Shown here: positions 15,670 to 22,065 of the stretch, one piece after another
Layout: every line of letters begins with the position of its first letter
How positions within the stretch are numbered: the first letter of the stretch is position 1
Source of the DNA: Thermoleophilia bacterium
GTDB taxonomy: Bacteria > Actinomycetota > Thermoleophilia > Gaiellales > Gaiellaceae
Assembly: GCA_025933895.1 (NCBI GenBank)
Contig: JAICZB010000001.1
Span: 1 to 34,502 of the forward strand
Direction: 5' to 3'
Length of the DNA: 34,502 bases
Notes under the pieces: model-generated
Told to the model about the DNA's origin: nothing
The model's input: only the letters and a program-made list of their open reading frames with translations
Databases searched by the model: none
Translations under genes and position numbers: made by a program

Positions 15670-15879
15670 CTAGTGGAAGTGGCCCCAGCGGATGGCGATG
15701 ACGAGGAGCACGAAGCCGCCGCCGATGAGGAGACCCCCGATCGCCTGGCCGGCGCGCCGCGCCAGCGGCATGAGGGCGCCCAGCAGGAGCGCCAGACCGC
15801 CAACCGCTCCGAGCGCTGCTCCGAGCTCGGCGAGCTGTCTTCCCCTGTGTGCCTTGATGACGAGCGCGAGGAATGTCAT
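15670..15879 (-). CDS. tiny membrane protein, two helices
   Basis: The 69-residue product has a basic start (MTFLALVIKAHRGRQLAELG) and two hydrophobic helices (ALGAVGGLALLLGALMPLA and AIGGLLIGGGFVLLVIAIRW), ending in WGHFH. No family is recognised. It is convergent with the response regulator (four bases between the stops) and lies 39 bases beyond the end of the methyltransferase gene on the same strand. It could be the third gene of the sigma/ogt unit. The two-helix pattern with a conserved-looking Gly face supports a real gene. Confidence 0.6.
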   Translation of the reverse strand: MTFLALVIKAHRGRQLAELGAALGAVGGLALLLGALMPLARRAGQAIGGLLIGGGFVLLVIAIRWGHFH

Positions 15880-15918
15880 GCCGGCATGATCTCGGCGACC
15901 ACGGACGGTGCCGCCCTT

Positions 15919-16485
15919 CTACAGAAGCGCACCTTCGAGCCGCAGCAGCCACTCCTTGCGGTCGAGGCCGCCGCCGTAGCCGGTGAGGCTGCCGTTCGCT
16001 CCCACGACGCGGTGGCAGGGGAGGACGATCGGCAGCGGGTTCCGGTTCATCACTGTGCCGACTGCCCGCGCCGCGCGCGGGGCGCCGACCTGCGCCGCGA
16101 GGGCGCCGTAGGTCGTCGTGTGGCCGTACTCGACCCGATCGAGCTCCTCGAGGACGCGCCGGTGGAACTCCGGCGTCGCGCGCAGATCGAGCTCGAGGTC
16201 GAAGGCGTGCCGGCGGCCGGCGAAGTACTCGTCCAGCTCGCGGCGGACACGGTCGAGCGCGTCGGGAGCACGGAGGACACGCGGCCCGAAGTGACGGGCC
16301 AGCCGCTCCAGCTCGGCTTCCGGCTCCGGGTCGAAGCCGACGCGGCAGAGCCCGCGCTCCGAGACGCCGACGAGCAGCCGCCCGACGGGCGTGTCGTCGA
16401 GGACGTCGTAGGCGACGTCGAGCTCGCCGGACGCTGCCGCCGCCGTGCGGAAGCGCTCGTCGAGAACGGTCGGAACTCCAGTCAT
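15919..16485 (-). CDS. ogt: methylated-DNA-protein-cysteine methyltransferase
   Basis: The protein has 188 residues. The suicide alkyl acceptor is C157 in the signature PCHRV (156-160), within LPIVLPCHRVVGANG. The helix-turn-helix region (TTTYGALAAQVGAPRAARAVGT, with the arginine finger) and the Asn hinge (MNRNPLP) are intact, as is the N-terminal domain (DTPVGRLLVGVSERGLCRVGF). It removes O6-alkyl groups from guanine irreversibly. The ATG overlaps the TGA of the upstream sigma factor gene by four bases, so the two are translated from one message. There is no AdaA-type N-terminal metal domain. Confidence 0.95.
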   Translation of the reverse strand: MTGVPTVLDERFRTAAAASGELDVAYDVLDDTPVGRLLVGVSERGLCRVGFDPEPEAELERLARHFGPRVLRAPDALDRVRRELDEYFAGRRHAFDLELDLRATPEFHRRVLEELDRVEYGHTTTYGALAAQVGAPRAARAVGTVMNRNPLPIVLPCHRVVGANGSLTGYGGGLDRKEWLLRLEGALL

Positions 16486-16943
16486 CGTTGCTCCTTCTCC
16501 TTCCGCAGCCGCCGCACGCCGGCGGAGGCCGCCTGTCGCGCCGCCTGCTCGTTCGAGCCGAGCGCCGCGCCGATTGCGTCGTAGTCGAGGTCGTAGCCGT
16601 AGCGGAGGACGACTGCCGCGCGCTCCTTCGGCGGCAGGTCGTCGGTCAGCGGCGCGAGCTCTTCGACGGCCGGCCGCTCATCCTCGCTCGCCGGCTCGGC
16701 CGACAGCTCGGCCGTGGGTCGCTCCCGCCGCGCCGCGTCGACGACCGCGTTCGAGGCGATCGTGAGCACCCAGGCGCGCAGGTGCTCGCCGTGCTCGAGC
16801 CGGCCGTAGGCGCGCAACGCACGGAGGAACGTCTCCTGGAAGAGGTCGTCGGCCCGGTCGCGTCCCGCCCGCCGCCGCAGGAACCCGAGCACCTCGCCCT
16901 TGTGACACTCGTAGAACCGCTCGAAGGGAGGAACGCCGCTCAC
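16482..16943 (-). CDS. sigma-70 family (ECF-like) RNA polymerase sigma factor
   Basis: The protein has 153 residues with two regions only. Region 2 (about 7-70) includes DDLFQETFLRALRAYGRL and LRAWVLTIASNAVVDAARR. Region 4 (about 100-150) includes LPPKERAAVVLRYGYDLDYDAIGAALG and a helix-turn-helix ending VRRLRKEKEQR. This is the ECF layout. No anti-sigma factor gene is adjacent; the partner is the methyltransferase gene, overlapping by four bases. The GTG start at 16943 is the first reasonable one. TACGTT lies ten bases before it on the minus strand. Control of the alkylation repair gene by its own sigma factor is possible but only inferred. Confidence 0.88.
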   Translation of the reverse strand: MSGVPPFERFYECHKGEVLGFLRRRAGRDRADDLFQETFLRALRAYGRLEHGEHLRAWVLTIASNAVVDAARRERPTAELSAEPASEDERPAVEELAPLTDDLPPKERAAVVLRYGYDLDYDAIGAALGSNEQAARQAASAGVRRLRKEKEQR

Positions 16944-16982
16944 CGTCCAATGAAACGTAGTCGGGGTTCAAGATGTGAGGTC

Positions 16983-17813
16983 ATGAACGTCGCTGTCGTC
17001 GGTCACGTCGAATGGGTCGAGTTCGCGCGTGTCGATCACGTGCCCGCGCCCGGCGAGATCGTGCACGCGCTCGAGACGTGGGAAGAGCCCGGCGGTGGCG
17101 GTGCGGTGGCCGCCGTCCAGGTCGCGAACCTCGGGGGCTCGTGCCTCTTCTTCACCGCTCTCGCCGATGACGAGCTCGGCCGCCGCTCGCGCGAGGAGCT
17201 CGAGGCGCGCGGCGTCACGGTGCATGCGGGTCGCGCGCCCGGGAAGCAACGGCGGGCGCTCACTCACGTCGACGAGACCGGTGAGCGGACGATCACCGTG
17301 CTCGGCGACAAGCTGCTTCCCTCCGGCGAGGACGGCTCGCTCCCGTGGGAGGAGCTCCACCGCTGCGCAGCCGTCTACTTCGTGAGCGGAGACGTCGCCG
17401 CCCTTCGCGCGGCCCGCCACAGTCCCGTACTCGTCGCCACCTCCCGCGAGCTCGCGACGCTGCGCCGCGCGGTCGTGGAGGTGGACGTCCTCGTCGGCAG
17501 CGGCGAGGACGCGGCCGAGCGGTTCGAGTCCGGCGGGCTCGAGCCGGAGCCGCAGATCGTCGTCACGACGGCCGGCGCGCTCGGCGGCTGGATCCGGCCC
17601 GGCGGCCCGTTCCGCGCGGCGCCCCTTCCCGGCACCGTCTCCGACGCGTACGGCTGCGGCGACTGCTTCGCCGCCGGCCTCACGTACGGGCTCGCCCTCG
17701 GCAGGCCGGTGGACGAGGCGGTCGGGCTGGGTGCGCAGTGTGGGGCGGCGGTCCTGACCGGCCGCGGCGCATACGGGCACCAGCTCACGCGCGGCGATGT
17801 ACACGCCGATTGA
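16983..17813 (+). CDS. PfkB-family carbohydrate kinase
   Basis: The protein has 276 residues. The N-terminal part is MNVAVVGHVEWVEFARVDHV, with the substrate-side glycine motif PGGGGAVAAVQVANLGG. The C-terminal signature is DAYGCGDCFAAGLTYGLALG; the family form is DTxGAGDxF, with the catalytic base Asp in GCGD. The order of motifs is that of ribokinase/adenosine kinase relatives. The phosphate acceptor (a sugar, nucleoside or other alcohol) is not determined. It diverges from the sigma factor gene with 39 bases between. The next gene starts 19 bases after its stop. Gly replaced by Cys in the anion-hole motif (GAGD to GCGD) is mildly unusual. Confidence 0.88.
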   Translation: MNVAVVGHVEWVEFARVDHVPAPGEIVHALETWEEPGGGGAVAAVQVANLGGSCLFFTALADDELGRRSREELEARGVTVHAGRAPGKQRRALTHVDETGERTITVLGDKLLPSGEDGSLPWEELHRCAAVYFVSGDVAALRAARHSPVLVATSRELATLRRAVVEVDVLVGSGEDAAERFESGGLEPEPQIVVTTAGALGGWIRPGGPFRAAPLPGTVSDAYGCGDCFAAGLTYGLALGRPVDEAVGLGAQCGAAVLTGRGAYGHQLTRGDVHAD

Positions 17814-17820
17814 ACAGCGA

Positions 17821-17826
17821 TAGGGT
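17821..17826 (+). promoter_or_regulatory. putative -10 box of the cyclic-nucleotide-binding gene (leaderless type)
   Basis: TAGGGT ends six bases before the GTG at 17833, in the 19-base gap after the PfkB gene. There is no Shine-Dalgarno sequence. Confidence 0.45.
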
Positions 17827-17832
17827 CTGCGC

Positions 17833-18309
17833 GTGAGCCAGCTTGGTGCGCGTTCCGCTGCCGAAGCGATCCTGACGACTCCCTCCGACCGGTACTCGGC
17901 GCACGACTGGCTGGGGACGCTGGAGGAGGTGCCGCTCTTCGAGGGCCTGCCGAAGCGTCACCTGCTGCGGGTAGCCAAGCTCGCCCGCGTCCGGCGCTTC
18001 GCACCCGGTTCGACGCTCGTGCGCGCAGGCGACGCCGGCAAGTCGTTCTTCGTGTTGCTCGACGGCCACGCGAAGGTCGTCCGCAGCAGCGGGCGGCCGC
18101 GCCGTCTCGGGATGGGGGACTACTTCGGCGAGATGGCCCTGCTCGACAGCACTCCGCGCTCCGCCGACGTCATCGCCGAGGGAGAGGTGCTCGCGTTGAC
18201 GATCGGCCGCGCCGCCTTCACGAAGCTCCTCGGCGCCGAGCCGACGCTCGCGCTGGTGCTCCTGCGCACGCTCGCAGCCCGGCTGCGCGCGACCGAGACG
18301 AGCATCTAG
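17833..18309 (+). CDS. single-domain cyclic-nucleotide-binding (CAP_ED) protein
   Basis: The protein has 158 residues. After about 28 residues of lead comes one complete cyclic-nucleotide-binding domain: LFEGLPKRHLLRVAKLARV, FAPGSTLVRAGDAGKSFFVLLDGHAKVV, the phosphate-binding-cassette region GDYFGEMALLDSTPRSADVIA, and a C-terminal helix. The cassette has the FGEMALL...R-SA pattern (Glu and Arg present), so real cyclic nucleotide binding is plausible. The protein ends right after the domain, with no helix-turn-helix, so it is not a CRP-type regulator on its own. A sensor subunit acting through another protein is inferred. It lies 112 bases upstream of mraZ, which has its own promoter. Confidence 0.87.
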   Translation: MSQLGARSAAEAILTTPSDRYSAHDWLGTLEEVPLFEGLPKRHLLRVAKLARVRRFAPGSTLVRAGDAGKSFFVLLDGHAKVVRSSGRPRRLGMGDYFGEMALLDSTPRSADVIAEGEVLALTIGRAAFTKLLGAEPTLALVLLRTLAARLRATETSI

Positions 18310-18359
18310 GCCGACTCCACGGATTTTCGCCGGCGCGCGTTGGCGCGGTCCAACTGCTA

Positions 18360-18388
18360 TGGACTTGTGGGGAAAAGTGGTTTATAGT
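18360..18388 (+). promoter_or_regulatory. promoter of mraZ and the dcw cluster
   Basis: A -35-like TGGACT (18360-18365) and a -10 TATAGT (18383-18388) are separated by exactly 17 bases. Transcription would start near 18395, about 27 bases before the mraZ ATG. The -10 lies inside the repeat operator. Confidence 0.6.
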
Positions 18389-18400
18389 GGGGAGTAGTGG
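18366..18400 (+). promoter_or_regulatory. MraZ operator: four GTGG boxes at 10-base period
   Basis: GTGG starts at 18367, 18377, 18387 and 18397, an exact helical-turn period. In E. coli, MraZ binds TGGGN boxes repeated with 5-base spacers (10-base period) just upstream of its own gene. This array has the same geometry and covers the promoter spacer, the -10 and the probable start site, so binding should repress. Confidence 0.8.
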
Positions 18401-18421
18401 TGGAATAGGGAGAGCGGCCCC

Positions 18422-18856
18422 ATGCTCCTAGGCGAGTACGAGCACACGATCGACGACAAGAACCGGCTCACGCTTCCGGCGAAGTTCCGCCGGGCGTTCG
18501 AGGACGGCATCGTCGTCACCCGCGGCTTCGACGGCTGCGTCTATGCCTGGACGCGCGAAGCCTGGGGGAACTACCGGGACTCGACCCTCGCCACCCTCCA
18601 GCCGCTCAGCCAGCAGGGACGGCGGATGCAGCGCCACTTCTTCTCCGGCGCCAGCGAGACGACGCCGGACCGGCAGGGGCGCGTGAGCATCCCGCCCGCG
18701 CTGCTCGCGCACGCGAAGCTCGGCCGCGACGTCGTCGTCGCCGGGGTCAACGACCACCTCGAGATCTGGGATCGCGCCGCCTGGCAGCGCGAGCTCGCCG
18801 AGGTCGAAGGGAGTGCTGAGGATGTTGCCGAACGTCTTGCAGCCCAGGGAAGCTGA
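18422..18856 (+). CDS. mraZ: transcriptional regulator MraZ
   Basis: The protein has 144 residues, typical length. It has two AbrB/SpoVT-like halves, each with a D-x-x-x-R loop: DDKNRLTLPAKFR near the N terminus and PDRQGRVSIPPALL near residue 82. GEYEHTIDDKNRL is the diagnostic start. It forms a ring that binds the repeat boxes just upstream and represses the dcw cluster. A GGGAGAG ribosome site lies 7-10 bases before the ATG. The 3' end overlaps rsmH by 35 bases. Confidence 0.97.
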   Translation: MLLGEYEHTIDDKNRLTLPAKFRRAFEDGIVVTRGFDGCVYAWTREAWGNYRDSTLATLQPLSQQGRRMQRHFFSGASETTPDRQGRVSIPPALLAHAKLGRDVVVAGVNDHLEIWDRAAWQRELAEVEGSAEDVAERLAAQGS

Positions 18857-19793
18857 CCACGTCCCCGTCCTCGCCGAGGAGGTGCGGGCATCGCTCGCCG
18901 TCCGGCCGGGCGAGACCGTCGTCGACGCGACCTTCGGCGCCGGCGGGCATGCCGCGATCCTCGCCGCCGACCTGTGCGGCAAGGGGAAGCTGATCGCGAT
19001 CGACCGCGACCCGACGGCCCGGACGTACTTCGAGCAGCTCGCGAAGCGCACCACCGTGAACGCGCGTCTCCTGCGCGGCGACTTCGGCGTCGTCCTGCCG
19101 CAACTCGCCTCGAACGGCGTCCAGGCCGACGCGATCCTGCTCGATCTCGGGGTCTCTTCGATGCAGCTCGACCGGCCGGAGCGCGGCTTCTCGTACGCAG
19201 CGGACGCGCCGCTCGACATGCGGATGGATCCGACGCAGGACGTGAGCGCGCGCGACGTCGTGAACACGTGGAGCGAGCGCGACCTGACGACCATCTTCCG
19301 CCGCTACGGCGAGGAGCGATACGCGAAGCAGATCGCGCGGGCGATCGTCCGCCGTCGGCGGGAGCAGGCGTTCGAGCGCACCGGCGAGCTCGTCGACGTG
19401 ATCAAGGCTGCGATCCCGGCGCCGGCGCGCTTCGGCGACGGGCATCCGGCGAAGCGCGCCTTCCAGGCACTGCGGATCGAGGTCAACGCCGAGCTCGACT
19501 CGCTCGCGGTCGCGCTGCCGGCGGCGCTCGAGATGCTGCGGCCGGGCGGCCGGCTCGCGGTGATCGCCTTCCACTCGCTCGAGGACCGGATCGTGAAGCG
19601 GTTCCTCCGCGAGCGCGAGCGGGGCTGCACGTGCCCGCCCGACTTCCCGGTCTGCGTCTGTGGCCACGAGCCGGAGCTCCGCGCCCTGCAGCGGCGGCCC
19701 GTCCGGCCGGGCCAGGCCGAGCTCGCGGCCAACCCGCGCTCGTCCTCGGCGCGCCTGCGGGCCGCAGTCAAGAGCGGGGCGGAGGAAGCCTGA
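18822..19793 (+). CDS. rsmH: 16S rRNA m4C1402 methyltransferase RsmH
   Basis: The protein has 323 residues. The SAM-binding motif is DATFGAGGHAAIL, followed by AIDRDPTA, then DLGVSSMQLDRPERGFSY and AFHSLEDRIVKRFLRERERGC, all diagnostic of RsmH (MraW). A Cys-rich segment near the end (CTCPPDFPVCVCGHEPE) is usual in actinobacterial members. It methylates N4 of C1402 in 16S rRNA. I choose the ATG at 18822 over the GTG at 18813 because the ribosome site GAAGGGAG (18806-18813) abuts the GTG but stands eight bases from the ATG. The start lies inside mraZ, and the stop overlaps the ftsL start by one base. Confidence 0.96.
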   Translation: MLPNVLQPREADHVPVLAEEVRASLAVRPGETVVDATFGAGGHAAILAADLCGKGKLIAIDRDPTARTYFEQLAKRTTVNARLLRGDFGVVLPQLASNGVQADAILLDLGVSSMQLDRPERGFSYAADAPLDMRMDPTQDVSARDVVNTWSERDLTTIFRRYGEERYAKQIARAIVRRRREQAFERTGELVDVIKAAIPAPARFGDGHPAKRAFQALRIEVNAELDSLAVALPAALEMLRPGGRLAVIAFHSLEDRIVKRFLRERERGCTCPPDFPVCVCGHEPELRALQRRPVRPGQAELAANPRSSSARLRAAVKSGAEEA

Positions 19794-20224
19794 TGGCCGC
19801 GGTCGACTGGTTCGCGCAGGTCGAGGTTGCGGAGCCGGCACCGCCGCGCCGGCGGCCGGCGCAACGCCCGGGTCAGCGTCCGGCTCGGCAGCGTCCGGCT
19901 CGGCAGCGTCCGGCGAGGCCCGTACGCTCGCGGCGCAGGGTCTCGCAACGCCGCGTCCGCGGCCACATCGTCTGGATGATCCTCTTCGCGCTCCTCCTCT
20001 CCGGCGTCGTCGCGGTGAACGTCGCGGTGCTGCGGGCACACGTCTCCGTCTCGCGGCTCGACCAGAAGGCCGCACAGCTCCGCGCGCGGAACCAGGCGCT
20101 CGCCTCCGAGCTCTCGAATGCGAGCTCGGCACCGCGGATCGAAGCCGCGGCACGCCGCCTCGGCCTCGTGCAGGCGTCGCCCGGCAACACGTCGTACCTC
20201 GACCTCGCGCCGAGTAGCCGTTGA
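19793..20224 (+). CDS. ftsL: cell division protein FtsL (septum initiator family)
   Basis: The protein has 143 residues. It has the FtsL layout: a cytoplasmic N-terminal region of about 58 residues, very Pro/Arg-rich with a short tandem repeat (RPARQ units); one transmembrane helix (about 60-79, IVWMILFALLLSGVVAVNVAV); and an extracytoplasmic coiled coil (SRLDQKAAQLRARNQAL), ending SYLDLAPSSR. Position between rsmH and ftsI confirms the identity, because FtsL sequences are poorly conserved. The ATG shares one base with the rsmH TGA, and the stop overlaps the ftsI start. It works with FtsQ and an FtsB-like partner to activate FtsW/FtsI. Confidence 0.88.
   Translation: MAAVDWFAQVEVAEPAPPRRRPAQRPGQRPARQRPARQRPARPVRSRRRVSQRRVRGHIVWMILFALLLSGVVAVNVAVLRAHVSVSRLDQKAAQLRARNQALASELSNASSAPRIEAAARRLGLVQASPGNTSYLDLAPSSR
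19874..19918 (+). repeat. 15-base tandem repeat inside ftsL
   Basis: Three units of CAGCGTCCGGCTCGG stand head to tail; the third has one change (CGGCGAGG). The unit length is a multiple of three, so copy number can vary without a frameshift. It encodes repeated RPARQ in the cytoplasmic tail of FtsL. Confidence 0.85.
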
Positions 20225-21900
20225 AGACGCGGGTCGTCAACTCGCGGCTCCGTCTTCTCCTCCTCATCATCCTGATCACCTTCGCCGCGCTCGGTGCGCG
20301 TGCGGCCTGGATCCAGACGATCCGCGCCTCCTCGCTCGCCAGGCTCGCGCAGAGCCAGACGAAGTTCGACCTCGAGCTCCCGGCGAGCAGGGGGACGATC
20401 TACGACCGGCTCGGGACGCCGCTCGCGATCGGCGAGCAGGCGACCGACGTCATCGCCGACCCGATGCAGATCTCCGACCCGAGGAGAGAGGCGCGAGTGG
20501 CCGCCAAGGTGCTCGGCCTTCGCTTCCGGAAGGTCTACGAGGCTCTCGCCGACCAGAGCCGCGGATTCGTCTATGTGCAGCGGAAGGCCTCGCCGAAGCT
20601 CGCGGCGGCGCTCGCGAAGCGCGGACTGACGGGCTTCACCTTCCAGTCCGACGAGCGGCGCGTCTATCCGCAGGGCACCGTCGCCGCTTCCGTGCTCGGC
20701 TACGCAGGCACGGACAACACCGGCCTCGCCGGGCTGGAGCGCGAGCTGAACAAGGATCTGTCGGGAACGCCGGGACGCGCGACGGTCGTGCGCGATGCGA
20801 CAGGCCAGGCCGTCAACACGATCCAGGACCGTCCGGCGCGCGACGGCCTCGACGTGTCCCTCACGCTCGACAGTCACATCCAGGCCAACGCCGAGCAGGT
20901 GCTCGAGCAGACGGTGCGCCAGTGGCACGCGAAGGATGCGACCGCGATCGTGATGGACCCGCACACGGGCGCGATCCTCGCCCTGGCGCAGGAACCGGGC
21001 TACAACGCGAACGACTTTCCGGGTGCGTTCGCGCACGACCGCGACCTCACGATCGACCACGCCGTGAACGACGTCTTCGAGCCCGGCTCGGTGTTCAAGG
21101 TCGTGACGGTCGGCGGCGCCCTCTCGGAGCACAAGATCACGCCGCAGACGGCATTCACGCTCCCGTACTCGATCCACGTCGCCGACCGCGTCATCCACGA
21201 CGCCGAGATCCGGCCGACCGAGCGGATGACGGTCGCGCAGATCCTCCAGCGCTCGTCGAATGTCGGCGCCGTGACGATCGCGGAGAGGTACCTCGGCGAG
21301 ACGGGCCTCGTGAAGTGGATGAAACGCTTCGGCTTCGGCCGCAAGACCGGCATCGACCTTCCGGGCGAGAGCGGTGGGCTGCTGCCGTCGTACTGGTCGG
21401 GGTCGACGATCGGAAACGTCCCGATCGGCCAGGGCGTCTCGGTCACCTCGGTGCAGCTCGCCTCGGCGTACGCGGCGCTCGCGAACGGCGGCGAGTGGAT
21501 CCAGCCGCACCTCGTCGATCACGTCTTCGGCGAGCCGCCGCCGCGCCTGCACCGGCGGAGAATCCTCGATCCGGGCGTCGACCGGCAGCTCCGCACGATG
21601 CTGAAAGGCGTCGTCTCGGATCAGGGAACCGGCAAGCTCGCTGCCATCCCCGGCTACAGCGTCGCCGGCAAGACGGGCACCGCGCAGAAGCCGGGACCGA
21701 ACGGCTACATCCCCGGCGCGTACGTGGCGACCTTCGTCGGGATGGTGCCGGCCTCGAACCCGAGCCTCGTCGTGCTCGTCAGCGTGGACGAGCCGCACGG
21801 CGGGATCTACGGCGGCACGGTCGCCGCGCCGGCATTCGAGCAGATCGCCTCCTTCGACCTGCAGAACCTCGAGGTCCCGCCCGACCTTCGCTTTCGCTAG
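20221..21900 (+). CDS. ftsI: septal peptidoglycan transpeptidase FtsI / class B PBP
   Basis: The protein has 559 residues. The N-terminal transmembrane helix spans about 10-30. The PBP dimerisation domain begins with ASRGTIYDRLGTPLA. The transpeptidase domain has the three active-site motifs intact: S290-x-x-K293 (EPGSVFKV), SSN at 345-347, and KTG at 484-486 (AGKTGTAQK). No PASTA domains are present. It crosslinks septal peptidoglycan as the partner of FtsW. The start is TTG at 20221, overlapping the ftsL TGA (TTGA); the protein then begins with a basic segment before the helix as expected. It is followed by a 165-base gap holding three hairpins and a copy of the composite repeat. Confidence 0.96.
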   Translation: MKTRVVNSRLRLLLLIILITFAALGARAAWIQTIRASSLARLAQSQTKFDLELPASRGTIYDRLGTPLAIGEQATDVIADPMQISDPRREARVAAKVLGLRFRKVYEALADQSRGFVYVQRKASPKLAAALAKRGLTGFTFQSDERRVYPQGTVAASVLGYAGTDNTGLAGLERELNKDLSGTPGRATVVRDATGQAVNTIQDRPARDGLDVSLTLDSHIQANAEQVLEQTVRQWHAKDATAIVMDPHTGAILALAQEPGYNANDFPGAFAHDRDLTIDHAVNDVFEPGSVFKVVTVGGALSEHKITPQTAFTLPYSIHVADRVIHDAEIRPTERMTVAQILQRSSNVGAVTIAERYLGETGLVKWMKRFGFGRKTGIDLPGESGGLLPSYWSGSTIGNVPIGQGVSVTSVQLASAYAALANGGEWIQPHLVDHVFGEPPPRLHRRRILDPGVDRQLRTMLKGVVSDQGTGKLAAIPGYSVAGKTGTAQKPGPNGYIPGAYVATFVGMVPASNPSLVVLVSVDEPHGGIYGGTVAAPAFEQIASFDLQNLEVPPDLRFR

Positions 21901-21920
21901 CTGTGATGACCACGGACCGC

Positions 21921-22053
21921 GGGCTCGGAAGACGCGGTCTCCCGAGCCCTCCGTTCAGTCGAGCTTTGCCTGGGCTTGCGTGGGTTACGGCCGTGAGTTC
22001 CCATCACGGCGCCGTGGATCACCCAGCGAGCGGGTGCGCGGCACCCGCTCGCT
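21921..22053 (-). repeat. composite structured repeat, copy 2 (inverse to copy 1)
   Basis: Read on the minus strand from 22053, a perfect 13-bp hairpin comes first (AGCGAGCGGGTGC/GCACCCGCTCGCT, 3-base loop, 22025-22053), followed by GGG. Next comes AACCCACGCAA then GCCCAGGCAAAG (21986-21961), then CGACTGAACGGAG. A second hairpin follows at 21949-21921 (8-bp GGGCTCGG/CCGAGCCC with an inner AGAC/GTCT stem). The first 32 bases match copy 1 at 29 positions. An extra hairpin (7-bp GCCGTGA/TCACGGC, 21990-22010) lies in the spacer. The element fills most of the ftsI-murE gap. Confidence 0.75.
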
Positions 22054-22058
22054 AGAGT
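22053..22058 (+). promoter_or_regulatory. putative -10 box of murE (leaderless type)
   Basis: TAGAGT ends seven bases before the murE ATG at 22066. Its first base is the last base of the 13-bp hairpin of repeat copy 2, so the repeat would occupy the -35 and spacer region. Confidence 0.45.
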
Positions 22059-22065
22059 CGCGCCG

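Noticed and set aside
19873..21798. Long minus-strand frame opposite ftsL and ftsI
   Set aside because: It mirrors ftsI codons, has no motifs, and ftsI has intact SxxK, SxN and KTG motifs.
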